Positions 10,928-22,900 of a stretch of DNA of 64,000 nucleotides are shown here, one piece after another. Both the position numbers and the translations under genes were made by a program. Source of the DNA: Limonium bicolor (taxonomy: Eukaryota; Streptophyta; Magnoliopsida; Caryophyllales; Plumbaginaceae); NCBI GenBank assembly GCA_023374045.1, contig CM041778.1, forward strand, positions 99,016,839 to 99,080,838. The letters run 5' to 3'. Each line of letters opens with the position of its first letter. Within the stretch, counting starts at the first letter, position 1. The notes under the pieces were generated by a model. It worked only from the letters and a program-made list of their open reading frames with translations, searched no databases and was not told the DNA's origin.

Positions 10928-11450
10928 GTGCAGAGGTTTCGGGCGTTAATATAAGTGTCACCTATCACCGCTCTACCCTAGATAGGCAAACCAAATAAAA
11001 GCGCCATGTCCTCTAATGTGATCTTTACCTCCCCAAACAGAAACATGAAAGTATGTGTCTCCGATCGCCACCTCTCAACCAAAGCATTGCATATAAAATT
11101 ATTCGCTTTGGTCACTATTCTAGCAGGACCCCACAACCCCACAACTTGTATCAAAGGGGAAATCAGTCTATGAGGGTTTTCAGTCAACTTTGAACCCACA
11201 CGCCTACTCAGTACTCGATCCATAATGTCCAGATCATTCTAAAAGTCCTAAGTTCAATAATAAATCCCCTAAATATTGTACTAATTATAAGTAATTATCA
11301 AACAAAATAGTAATTTACATATTATAGTGATTGAAGACTAACCTCAAGTCCAGATAAAATAGCATACGAAATGTGGGTCGTCTGCAGGGAAAATAAGTCG
11401 TTTTGTTTCGGTCCAGGCCCTCTCGTTGTTGCTTCATAGCATCCCGACAT
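10928..11450 (-). pseudogene. Plant mobile domain fragment, right arm (inverted copy)
   Basis: This is the reverse-strand counterpart of the left-arm gene. Exon 1 is 11450-11343 (opening MSGCYEATTRGPGPK, same length, same GTTAGT donor). The second exon runs from about 11245 down to 10928. It keeps MDRVLSRRVGSK, LVERWRSETHTFMF and LFGLPI. Two in-frame stops break it: the Arg codon before NDPDIM of the left arm is TAG here, and the Glu codon after GLPI is also TAG. It therefore cannot make even the fragment seen on the left. An ATG-initiated frame remains at 11223-10978. Confidence 0.75.
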
Positions 11451-11472
11451 CTTGCAAAAGATTTTTTTTCCT

Positions 11473-11654
11473 TTTTTTTAGATGTTGTTTTCCTTTGTTC
11501 CATATTTTTTCTTTTTTTTAAGAGTTTTTTTCTTTCTTTTCAGATTTTTTTTTCAATTTTTTTTTCAGAATACCTTTGTAAGGATGAAGAAATATGAAGA
11601 GTAGAATTAGGGAAGTATAGATGAATATGTGTGAGATGTGGGAATAAGAAGTGA
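11473..11654. other. T-rich spacer
   Basis: Runs of T (11461-11570) form the right flank of the palindrome. No gene. Confidence 0.4.
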
Positions 11655-11953
11655 GAACAGAGATAGTATGTAGAAAGGCTTTGATAGCAATGGAAGAAAA
11701 CCGAGAGAGCAATCGGTTGAGAAGTAAACACAGTATGTGTGCAATGTGAATTGTAGAGTAAGCAATACGCAAGAAGTGCAGAGAGATTTAAAAGAGTAGT
11801 GTATTCTATTGAGCCCAGTGAATGGCAAGCCATAGTATAAATGGCGGGAGCACACGAGCGGAAGCTAAAGTAGTAGCGGATGCCATGAAAACGAGTAAGA
11901 ACATGATACGCTGCAAGCGACCATTGTAAGAGTATAATCAGATAATGATATGA
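11655..11953 (+). repeat. 299-bp direct repeat, copy 1
   Basis: Copy 2 lies at 12922-13220. Both are 299 bp with only about eight differences and no indels, far better preserved than the surroundings. No clear TG...CA ends, so LTR identity is unproven. The reverse-strand frames in each copy are shared shadows. Confidence 0.9.
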
Positions 11954-12921
11954 TCGAAGAACACAAAGAAGCTTACCAAGCTAAAGGAGTCTAGAACCCA
12001 CTAAGGTGACGGACCTAAGGATATAACGTTAATAAGTGCGGGAAGCACAGATTATTAAATATAGACATTGGATATGTCTCAGGAAATACATAATAACTGG
12101 AATGAATACCAGCGTAAGTAGTACGACGAATGCTTAAAATGAACACATTAATGTTCGATAAATGGGGTAGAATTTTCATAGTATACTTCACTGAAGAGAA
12201 TGACGACCTGACCAAGAAGGTAAAGGAAAAGTACCAATGGTTTACCCAAGAATGGGAGACATTACAACCCTAAATGGGATAGTTCGAGATATACATAGCC
12301 GCAGGGCGAAGTCACAACTAAATATACCCATGAGTTTGAGCCAGATCTAATGGCGCAACTCAATACCACCCAGGAGCAATCTGTGAAGGGTTCAGGAGTC
12401 AACAGTAGTTGAACGAAACATCGTGTTGAGAACACAAGTGTTAAAACGAACAATCGGGTAGAACCCGAAGGGATCCCACGTAACGAGGGAACACCCTAAA
12501 TTGCCATAGGGCATAGACTGATATCAAGATACTTAAAGGGACTTCCATGTACGGAAGCGTGATGAAACAATCATATCGAAAACCCAGTAATACCTCCAAA
12601 CCATTTTATGGTATACGGAGAAGAAGAAACTTGTATAAACAACCGCACAGAGCATGGCTTGAAGCAATGTGGCTTGTAAGCCAGAAAACCAACTACAATT
12701 AGTAGATCCAAACGTTGCAAAACCTATGCATAAAGGTATAAAAGGAACTGTGGAGAATGAACGACTACATTACAGTGGGGATACCCCTCGTTATTGTGGG
12801 GCCTAGGGAGCGGCAATCGCGTGAATCCTCCAGAGAAAGGCTACCACCTAAGCACGTATTGTGAAACCGCTAGAGCGGCGTAGAGAAACTTGAGCATGTG
12901 TTTATTGCCAAGGAGTAATTT
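11954..12921. other. 968-bp segment between the 299-bp repeats
   Basis: No recognisable protein in any frame. Many short frames with stops. If the repeats are terminal, this would be the body of a small non-autonomous (TRIM-like) element; otherwise it is one unit of a tandem duplication. Confidence 0.4.
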
Positions 12922-13220
12922 GAACAGAGATAGTATGTAGAAAGGCTTTGATAGCAATGGAAGGAAACCGAGAGAGCAATCGGTTGAGAAGTAAACACAA
13001 TATGTGTGCAATGTGAATTGTAGAGTAAGCAATACACAAGAAGCGCAGAGAGATTTAAAAGAGTAGTGTATTCTATTGAGCCAAGTGAATGGCAAGCCAT
13101 AGTATAAATGGCGGGAGCACACGAGCGGAAGCTAAAGTAGTAGCGGATGCCATGAAAACGAGTAAGAACATGATACACAGCAAGCGACCATTGTAAGAGT
13201 ATAATCAGATAATGATATGA
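12922..13220 (+). repeat. 299-bp direct repeat, copy 2
   Basis: Near-identical to 11655-11953 at a spacing of 1267 bp. The right junction (GATATGA then AGCTGATGAG) and the left junction of copy 1 show no obvious target duplication. Confidence 0.9.
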
Positions 13221-15350
13221 AGCTGATGAGAAAATATGGTAAAGGAGACATGTTCATTCCTATCACATGAGAGATTTGCTGCCAAGGGTTTACACCTCTG
13301 CACTTTGTAGGACTGAGTGTTTTGGTATTGCACTTGTGCGGTAATTATCGAGTGCGAGAGCTAGGAATTTAAGAAATGTCAATGAAGCCGTTGAGCGAGT
13401 GTCTAGAGGAATAACCGTGCAGCCATTGGCCAAAGATGCACGAAGAATGTGGGCCATAACCCACAAGTCCCAGGACCGATGCATGATAAATGTAGAGTAG
13501 TATGGATGAAGAATTCTTGTACAGAAACAAGTAAACAAACATAATTCAGAAGCCATTATTAAACGGGGAAGCACTACATACTAAATAGTAGCTTGACCTC
13601 AACCGACAACAAGTCGGGAAAAGTAAGTGAATAATCACGAAGGTATACGGAGCTATACGAAATAGATTTCCAGAGAACTGGAGAGAAAATCTATAACTCA
13701 TCGAATTCGCATACGGTAAGAAATACCACGCGACGATGTGTAACACATTAAGAATACCAAAGGGCGAATTAAGCTCTAGTTATCAGGTCACGCAGCAGAA
13801 GCTAGTGGGCCGTAATTCAAAGGTTAAGTATGCCTAGTAAATGTGAGTAAATGGCTAATCATAAACACCATGAAGCCTTAGAGGCTAGAACAGAACCCGG
13901 TTATGAGTTAATTAACCTCATCGAAGTTAAAACACTTCACGATGCTTGAATTAGAGAACCAATGTTCAGTGATGACATATGGTCGATTACACGGGCGTAA
14001 CCCCTTTTAAGGGGGTATGGCGAGAAACCGCTTAGAGTATGTTTTACATATAGGCGCGTAAACTACTATGTGCATAGCACATAAGAAACTATTTCGATGA
14101 TCGGAACTCATGTTACATAAACATGTGTACCCATTCATTGTGTAATTATGGTTATTGCGCATGAGAGATGCGAGTAACATATATGTAACATTTATGAAAA
14201 GAGGAGTAGAGAAACTCCTGGGGAGTGAGAATTCCTATAGTATACGTCTATTGAGATTAGACATGAGTATGATGAGTATGAATCGGTATGAAACCGATGT
14301 GTAACCTAGAGGGAAGTGAGTTTCCCGAGGTAATGTTAATTGAGAATGATTGATGGAGTGAGTTCCATCCCTTGGAGTTGTATGTGTATGTTTTAAATTG
14401 AGTAACAATTTGAGAAAATGAGCCATGAGTTGCTTAGGCAAAGTAAATTAAGAATGACGAATGACCTAAGTTCTAGGTATAAGAGATAAATCATTGGATT
14501 GTTTTATGAATATGACTAGAAAGAGTAAAAGATAGAAAACGAAAATGTTTGACTATCTGATTGTGTGAAACTGACGTGGGAGGTGGAACTTGATCTGCTA
14601 GCGATCAAGGGAAACCGAACACAAAATGGGGGTGGAAGGATAGTTCAACACTGATGCTGATCACATCAGGGTTGGATGATTCTTGAAGCTCCCTATAAGT
14701 GGTCACAAATAATCACACTAAGAGGAAATGTAACTACCATAAACCGGATTTGGAGTTGTGTGATGTTTTAAAAAGAATTTTCAAACAGAATTTGAAAAAG
14801 ATTTTCCTTCGAGTATGAACGCGAAAAATGGTTTTGAAACCATTGCACCGTACGTGCGGCGGTCCTAAGTGGCCGGTTGGGGCAGTGACAATGTGTGATT
14901 TTTCCAAAGGCAGCGGTACGGGGAGAGTACCTTGAGAATGTCCTATGTTGAGTGAGTCAACCAGAGTGCCTGAGGATATGTATATGTGTAACGTTTTGAT
15001 CAGAACCTAAGGGACAGTGGGCCAGAGAGAGTAAGTGCCCATTTGTCATGAAACGACCGTGAACCAAAAAGATTAAGTGTTCAACGTGACCGGTACCTGA
15101 GGGATCAGTAGTGTATTACTCGATATGGATTCGAGGACAGTAGTGCCTTCTTGTCTTCGGATCGATTCCATGGAGAGAGTACAAAGAGTATTTGTGATTG
15201 CTATACATGTTGTGATATATGTGTGGTGTGTAGTGTGAAATGAGACCGACTTATGGAGTCTGTGAGGTTATACGTGTATTATAACCTCGGTCTAGTATGC
15301 CCATGAGAGTAACGATATTAGATTCACCAACTTTGAGGACAAAGTTCTTA
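13221..15350 (+). mobile_element. Ty3/gypsy internal DNA lacking recognisable coding domains
   Basis: The right end is the hallmark 3' terminus of Del/Tekay-type elements: a frame reading NFEDKVLKGG followed at once by a polypurine tract and an LTR-like start. Upstream, no gag, protease, RT, RNase H, integrase or chromodomain could be read in any frame. This suggests a large non-autonomous derivative or very deep decay. No 5' LTR matching the 3' one was identified. Confidence 0.5.
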
Positions 15351-15362
15351 AGGGGGGTAGAT
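15348..15362 (+). promoter_or_regulatory. Polypurine tract
   Basis: AAGGGGGGTAGA directly precedes AATACCCCGGACC. In Ty3/gypsy elements this G-rich tract primes plus-strand DNA synthesis just upstream of the 3' LTR. Confidence 0.7.
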
Positions 15363-16860
15363 TTTAATACCCCGGACCTAAAAATGGTGACTTAATTATT
15401 CTAATATGATTATTAAAGGCCTAATGGTGCCTAGAGAGTATTGGTATAGAGAATAAAACCAAAAGAAAAGAGAAAACACTTGAAAAGTGAAAAACGCTAA
15501 AACACGCGTTAAATGAGTATAGGAGATATATGACTTCAGTTAAGGTCCGAGATGGATTCCTAAGGCTTAAATACGCCTAATTAGTGTGTGGGAATAATTC
15601 CCGAAGAAAACGGATTCAAATAATGGATTAAAACGCTTAATAGAGTTTTAAAGCACGTTTTTCGAGAAAACCCGAAAACGTGACTTCAAGTGGTCAAATG
15701 GACCGTAAAAATTATAGTTGACTAAATAAATATAATTAAGTATTAATGGAAGCTTAAGAACCATTAAAAATAAAGAAACGTGAAAAATCCAAAAAACGGG
15801 CCTGGTGAGTGAATAGTACCAAACCGGGTAAAATAACGAGTGTTTTCTGTAAAAGACGAAAACACTCTAGCTTAATAATATAGTGGGGGCCAGTTTTTGT
15901 AGCCTCTCACACACTGACACACTAAATAAAGAAGAAAGAAAAGTCAAAAAGCAAAAAGGTATTAAAGTACCCTTTTTACTCTCTTTCCTCTCATTTCCCT
16001 CCTCTCTCTCCTCCCTTCTTCCTTTCTTCCACCGTGAGCACTCCCCACCTCTCTCATTCTGGTGATTTGAGCTGCTCCAACAAAATCAATGGCAGCCTCC
16101 CTTCCTCTCCATGCTCAAGCCATGTTAGAGCTCCAAATGAAAAACCGAACACATATTCTTCTTCCTCTCTCCAAGATCTACACTTCTCTCTTTTCAAAAT
16201 TCAAAAAGGATGAAGTTCATTTTCATGGGTATTGACCATTTGAAGGGAAAAGCACACCATCTTGAAGCTTCCTCTTTCATCCAAGGTAAAAATATCCAAA
16301 GAAAAATACATTTTTCTTCACCCTCTTGTGTTGGCCGATTTTGGCATATTTTAATGCCTTGCTTCTCCTTGTTTTGAGCTATTCTCCAAGTCTCCAATGG
16401 TGGATTGGAGCTCTTCCTTTGATTCATGCCAAAACCAATCCTAGGGTTTCCGAAGGTAATGTCTAATTTCATGCCTTAAGCCTCTTTTTGGATTCATGAA
16501 TTATCTTCACAAGTTAGGAGAGCTAATTAGTACTCATTATGTCCATTGGTCTAAAGAATTGGGCAAGATTTTTACCTTGACCGGTTTTGGAGAAGAGGAG
16601 AAGAAGAGAAGAGTATTAAAAAGGAGACTTAAGAGAATTTAAGGTAAGAAACCCACCCTAATGTATATTCTATATGTATTAGAATTTGGGGATGGGTTAA
16701 TAAAATGAATGAACACCACATGAGTTGTGGTAGTAATGTGCTTGTGTGGTATTGATGCAAGTGAGAAAGAGTTTGTGAAATTAGTGTTTGATTTAAGAGC
16801 TATGCATTTTATGAATTGTGCATTGTCTTGTATAAGTGCAACACTCGACTAAGTTTGTCA
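15363..16860 (+). mobile_element. Ty3/gypsy 3' LTR-like region
   Basis: It starts after the polypurine tract with TTTTAATACCCCGGACC, a slightly decayed form of the TGTAATACCCC LTR start. It holds a pyrimidine-rich leader (about 15965-16060, TCTCTTTCC/TCC repeats) and a purine-rich 3' part (16590-16650), like other LTRs of this class. The 3' end is approximate. The short frames at 15883-16065 and 16194-16472 are not genes. Confidence 0.5.
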
Positions 16861-17101
16861 TCTATTGTTGAAGATGGAAAAAGCTTTCCTTTGGAACAGG
16901 TTACTGGGCGCCAATGGCCATCTCGGAGCAGTTTCCATGCTCTACATTCCCCACTTCGTCGCTAGTCTTCCCAATCTCTTCGGCAGACATGGTAACGAGT
17001 TTGAACGGTGCTTGTGGTGACCGTAAATAACTTGTTTTGAGGTGAATTTCCCACAGACGACACTAAAATGTTAGGGAAAATCTGGTAAAGGTTTAGACTT
17101 G
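16861..17101. other. Unidentified small ORF and CACTA left flank
   Basis: A 49-codon forward frame starts at 16874 (MEKAFLWNRLLG) and stops at about 17023; the reverse strand also reads through part of it. I recognise neither. The DNA at 17045-17101 (TTTCCCACAGACGACAC and onward) runs directly into the sequence right of the large CACTA element, so both flanks belong to one older, probably repetitive, unit. Confidence 0.3.
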
Positions 17102-17439
17102 CACTGGTACAAAACATGCCGCCGAATAAGAGGGGTATTTTCGGCGATTTTGGTCATCAAAAGCGCTGAAAATAAAGTAAGAGGAAGCTAATTTTGACTG
17201 ACTATTTTCGGTTGTTGTACAATTTAAACTTTCAAAAATCACTTTTAAAATGACTATTTTGACGGTTTTTATTGTACAACCGCTGAAAAATATATATTTT
17301 TGTTTATCTTCCAACATTTTTCAATAAACCTGTTAATGCCTGTATAATATCACACATGTCAGCAATACATTTCATAGGATCTCATTCTTCTTCATTCCAA
17401 AATTGCCAACAAAAAATGAAGATAGAGCCACTAAACACA

Positions 17440-17525
17440 CCACACACAAACCACACACACACACACACACACATGCACGCACGCACGCACGCACGTGCGC
17501 GCGTGCACAAACACACACACACCTC
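17440..17525. repeat. (CA)n/(GCAC)n microsatellite
   Basis: A run of CA dinucleotides passes into CACG/GCGC repeats and back into CA. The two forward frames over it (Thr/His/Ala/Arg-rich) are repeat artefacts. Confidence 0.9.
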
Positions 17526-18600
17526 AAATGGTTACATGACCATACACAATATTTACTTTCAATGATACAATATATTCAATTTTGTTCAACCAAATACATG
17601 AACCTAATTGCCTACAAAGGTGACAAAGTTCTAAAAAAAGACATTGAATTATGGTGAATGAATCAAACCAAATTCATGTAGACATACTCTTCCCAATCTT
17701 AGCACCGAGTTGATGGTTTCTACAGTGATGCTTCCAACACTCGAGAATACCTTTGAGAAAAAACAATGAAAAGTTAGTTATATGTTAAATCTTATAAGTG
17801 AACTAACATAGAATAACAAGTAACACGAATTCTTTTCAATCTCGGCCACTCATTTCACCAAAAGGGTGATAATGTCATGCATATACCTCATGACATAATA
17901 GCCACATTCCGAACAACCGACACAAAAAAACCAAAATAAAAAACCAAACAACAAACTAAGAATCAAGTTGTTGTGTATTACCAATAACGATACAAAAATG
18001 TGTAATTGATGACATTTCATACCTTGAAATCGGATGCCATTGGACCGCAGGTTTCATCCTTAGCCCCCCCCCCCATTCCTTCATCGTAACAGTTTGTACT
18101 GTGTTGTAATTATATCAAACGTACACTAATTACATTTACATATGTACAATGAAAGTTAAATGAAATAGTTAAAATACATAATAGTTCATAATTTACTCAC
18201 AAGTTAAGACATGCTTTATTGAGATCTTTTTTGACGTAACTGACTGAAGAGGATCAATAAATAGTACCCGAAAATGATTCAAACACCACGAGCAAAACCC
18301 AATGATTACTGTATAATGCAAATACACTAACATGTTATATATGGTTAACTTACACAAATGAAACATTTATCCAATTAATATGATGAATTACGTAATTACT
18401 TTTCATGGTACGATAATTTAACATATTTCTTGTTCATCCTCAAGCACTTAGTGATCGCACACTGCAAGTAGTCTTGCATAATCGTGGATCACTTTTCAAT
18501 GCAGCGTGCGAACCTCTTCTAGGAAAAAAGGAAGACATATTAGGTAAGACCAAAATTTTGCATTTTATTCAATACCTGTTCATAAAATAAACATGGTATT

Positions 18601-19509
18601 TGTAATGACCCCAAAACCACCCTAGTTCTGAGACCGTCACACGCCGCACACTTATTACCTAGGACACACAAGGCTACACTAATGAATCCCTAAATCAGAA
18701 TCAAATGCTCTTTTGTTAATCCAAATAACAGATTACAAACCATTCATGCATCTTACAAAAGCGGAAGCCAGAAATACAAAGCGGGAGCCAATAAACAAAG
18801 GGCCCCAAAGCTAAAAATACAAATACAAAACTGAACTCAAAGCCAAAAGACAGAAGTAGAGACATCCTGCCCAAACTCTAAAAGTTGTAAATCAAACAAA
18901 ATATAGGGGTGAGCTAACCTATAGCTCAGCAGGTGATAAACTTCATCAGCTGAACATGCTCAAAACAAATACTAAACATAAGCAAATATACATATATGTA
19001 TGAAAGCTTGGAAAATCAGAATCAGAGTTCATACTGGAAGACTTTTAAACAGACAAAAGTCTAAAATAGAAATCCAAATCAGGACGGAGCTAAGCGATGC
19101 TCAAAATAGTCACTTAAACGGTGGAAGACAGAAGGCAGAAGCTTTACAAATCAGAAACTTTTAAAGAACGGAAAGCACACAACAGACCATTTGAAACAAA
19201 ATTTAGACAGAGCAGATGAAAGCAGATCCTTTATACAAACATAGGTGAGACCCTAGCTCACAACACACACATACATAAAGGGTAAAGACCCAAGGATCAA
19301 AAGATCCATCGACAACGCCGAAATGGTCAGAATATCAATGGGCCCGTCAGCCCCAGAACAGAAATGGCCCGAAGACCAAAGAACCCGTCGGTCCCACAGA
19401 AACAGAATGATGTCTACGTAACATGTTACGGGTCAACCCGACCCAGTTAACCACGGCTCAGAATGCATAGAAACTAGGTCCCAAAACAGAAACTTAGCAA
19501 ATCAGAACT
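18601..19509 (+). mobile_element. LTR, forward copy (TGTAATGACCCC family), truncated
   Basis: It starts TGTAATGACCCCAAAACC. It is homologous, in opposite orientation, to 24961 down to about 24110: the first ~80 bp are almost identical, and a later stretch with GCTCAGCAGGTGATAAACTT also pairs. The copy breaks off near AAATCAGAACTG, where another LTR fragment begins. No internal retrotransposon genes are attached. Confidence 0.75.
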
Positions 19510-19690
19510 GTAACAACCACTAATCCTATTATTATCCTCTAATTGTCTCGGTCATCTTACTACTCGCAGTGGAAATACAAGTACAAACGGCGGGTGATAC
19601 AATGTCGTTAGTCACTCATGCAACTAACAAGGCCTACTCTACATACAGTCACGATCTGATAACTAGAAATACACCGAGCTTCCATAAATA
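19510..19690 (+). mobile_element. LTR fragment related to the 2-kb LTR-like region
   Basis: It starts TGTAACAACCACTAATCC. Positions 19585-19662 match 2089-2160 (both have GGGTGATA-CAATG-CGTTAG and CATACAGT-ACG-TCTGAT phrases). Only the first ~180 bp of that LTR type are present. Confidence 0.65.
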
Positions 19691-19910
19691 CTTCCCATAA
19701 GTTTGGACACAAGTTTGGACACCATGTACTTTGTTTTTTGGACCCTGTCTGGACATGTATGTTTGGACAGATGTCGGACGCCTTTATATTTTCAAACTGG
19801 GCATGCGTCCAGACTAGTGACCCAGACGTATGTCCGGACGTGTGTTAAATTGTTGTTCGGCGTGCGTCTGGACTTGTAGGTCCGGACACATGTCCGGACA
19901 CCCCTTATGA
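19690..19910. repeat. GTCCGGAC / GTTTGGAC palindrome cluster
   Basis: GTCCGGAC and near variants recur at least ten times in about 215 bp, often as a pair around ACAT. The same motif cluster lies in the Athila-like LTR at 33.7-34.1 kb. Confidence 0.8.
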
Positions 19911-22900
19911 TTTGCCTAAATTGCTCGTTTGACATGTCTTTAGTATGAGTTTACAGGCGTTTTTGGTATTACAGTATTTTTTTGCTTCTGGTCTCTGATT
20001 TGTTCTGAAGTGTGTTAGCCTATAATTTTTGTTTTGGCATTCTGTTCTGTTTCACTACTAGAAAAAAGTGATTTACCTACGGACGATTCCGTAGGTAATC
20101 CGTAGGTAAATAGATATACCGACGGATTACCAATCAATTTCCCCACTAAATTTCCGTCGGCAATAATATGGTCGGTAAATTAATTACTGACGAAAATAGG
20201 TGTCCGTCGGTAAATTACCGACAGATTACCTACGGAATTCACGGCCACGGTTACCTACGAATTACCTACGGATTGTTCCGTAGGTAAATTCCGTCGGCAA
20301 AATTGGTGCCACGTCATCGGTTCTCTCCTTGACACATATCCGTAGGTAAATTTTTACCTACGGATTACCTACGGAAGTTTTCTACAATAATTTTTCTGAG
20401 ATATTCCGTAGGTAATCCGTAGGTACTTTAAATTAAAATTTATTTCATATTTATCAAGGTATAGATAAATGATATTATGATTTATTTTTCATGTTCAAAA
20501 TTTTAATTATCAAACAATATAGTTTGAAATATATAAAATATATTATTATTTATTTTCTGTTTTTCAAAACTTAAATCATTAAACTATAAAATTTTAAGTA
20601 TTTAATAGACATGAAACTGTATCGCAAAGAACAACATGTAAATAATTCAATTTCATAGAATTAAAATGTTTAATACATATTATAAATTTGACAACTAATA
20701 TTCGACAACTAAGACTTTGGCTATTTTCTTTTCGAAAGAGATGGTTACATATGTCCTCTCACAATTAGGATCCATATTGTTCAGTATCCCCATTCTACTA
20801 GAACTACATTTGTTAGCTCTGTTGCCACTTGGTGATATGTTGTGTCTGCGTATATGAGACCTTCTTCTATAAGGGTTGTAGCTCCTGTAGGTATTGTGAT
20901 AATTAGCTCCTGCATACAAACAATTATATTAAGCATTATGACTGAGGGTAGCGTGCAGGAGTTGTAAAATATGCAGTCTTAATTATGAGACACAAAGGTC
21001 CAAACCAATCAACCAAAGAACAAAATCATACCAAAAAAAGAGTAAATGAGTTTATAACCAACAGCAACCTGTGTTGTTCCTCTTGTGCCATTTGAAGATG
21101 TTCTATGGCCCTTAGTGTTACCTTTTCGAACTTTGTCTGCCCATAGTTTTCAACCAAAGTTTAGACGTAAACTCCCATGAAAATAACATGACATTGAAGC
21201 TTTCATATAGCAACCTGTAATGGTAGGACTAACAACATTGCACCTTTCATATACAAGTAATAACCACTAGCATAATAAAGGGCAGTACAAATGAATAATG
21301 TAGAAAAGTACAGTAGTTAGAATATGTTTGATGGTTGATTTCCAACATTTGAACAAATATAGAAAAGTCCATCAGTTAAGTAGGAGGCTAGATTAAAGGT
21401 TCTAGTAGCAAGGGAATACCTCTATAAAAAGGCACTAAAACAACTTTAAGCTTACCATTTAAATAGTCCATTACATGCTTATCTCAATGACATTAAAGCT
21501 GTGACACATGCGCTTTTAGCAACACCAAAAATCAGACAAAGATGCTAAATATCTCTCGTCATAAACAACAGCCAAGAAAAATTTAGACCGAACAGTTCAC
21601 AGCAACAACAAAGTTTAGAGGCATTATTTAGCAAACATACAGGCCTAAATTGGGCAAGAACAACCACACACTGCAGCGAGAATGCAGCTTATAGGTTTAA
21701 TATTTATAAAAAGATATCTAATATCATTATGAGTTCAAGATGTCTGCTATTTCACAAAGGCAAAATGGAAATTTAATGAAAATCTGAATGTGACAGCAAA
21801 AAAAATGACAATCAGGCCATCAGTATATAGGAATGACAACAAACTTCTAGAGAATAACAAAAGCATTTTCTATGTTTCCCAACTACATACTATCAGAATT
21901 GGAGACTTCCGGATACAAACAACAAAGCAAAATTATTCTAGCTAGCTTAAGAGACAATGTGTATGACTTGTTTATTAATGATTACTAATTGTCCTATTAA
22001 GCTTCTGGCTTTATCCGTGTAACTAACTAAGTAACACCAATGTTTCTGGAAAGACAATATGAATTTTATATTCAGATTTGTATTATATATATCCACTACA
22101 CTAGCTAGGAAGACGCAAGTTGCTTTTGCTGGACAATATCAAGCGACAAGAGAGCCATAGATAATAATTTAGAAGATTTAAATGACTACTACAACTCCAC
22201 TTCCAATGCTTTTCGAGATGAGATGGGACTACTGTTCCACTCCCATTGCTATTTGAGATAGAAGCTTAATTAGTATGAAGTTCATAATAAACGATCACTA
22301 CTCTCATACATAGATGCAATTTTTTAAAATTTCCCATACATGAGTGATCAAATAACAAAGAGATGAAGTTCATTAATGACTATTTTGATAATTTCAGAGG
22401 CCATAATGGGTGTTGGTTTCCAAAAAATCATGATAAATCAGAGAAGAACAAACAAATGGATTGGAAGATTCTAACAGTTAATTGATGCAATCATAAATGG
22501 ATACAACAGTTTCCTGCTTTTATCCACCAATCTTGTGTTTTTCCTACGTTGCTCAATGGGATGCGTTTAATCAGTCATAGCCCAAACTACATTAAGCGGC
22601 ACCAAAAATTGCGTACAACCAAAAGCAAATTGACAGATTTTTGTTGGATTTTTGAATTCATATAAACCTACTACTATGAGCTTAATCGAAGCCAACAAGG
22701 ACAGAGAAACATACCAGTGGTCATGAATTCAGAGAGGACAAGTAGATGTTTGATCTCCATAAACTCCTCCGCGAACTATACTCTGATGGCTCGTGAACCG
22801 GACTGGTAACAGTTGGGTTAGGTTTTCTTTTAACCTAGGTGAGAGTGGAGATATCAAACTAAATTAAGCCCAGTTCTAATGTGTGAGCAAAATTCGAACA

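Larger units (their letters stand above)
10063..11472. repeat. 1.4-kb palindrome (two ~680-bp arms, ~49-bp spacer)
   Basis: The left arm (10063-10743) and right arm (10793-11472) are reverse complements over almost their full length, including exon, intron and downstream parts of the same gene fragment. Divergence is modest (about a dozen amino-acid changes over 95 codons). The central spacer contains TTTGTTTGTAACTAGATTAA. A transcript across it would fold into a long near-perfect hairpin. Confidence 0.9.

Noticed and set aside
17356..17657. Two forward frames rich in Thr/His/Ala/Arg
   Set aside because: They read through a CA/GCAC microsatellite.
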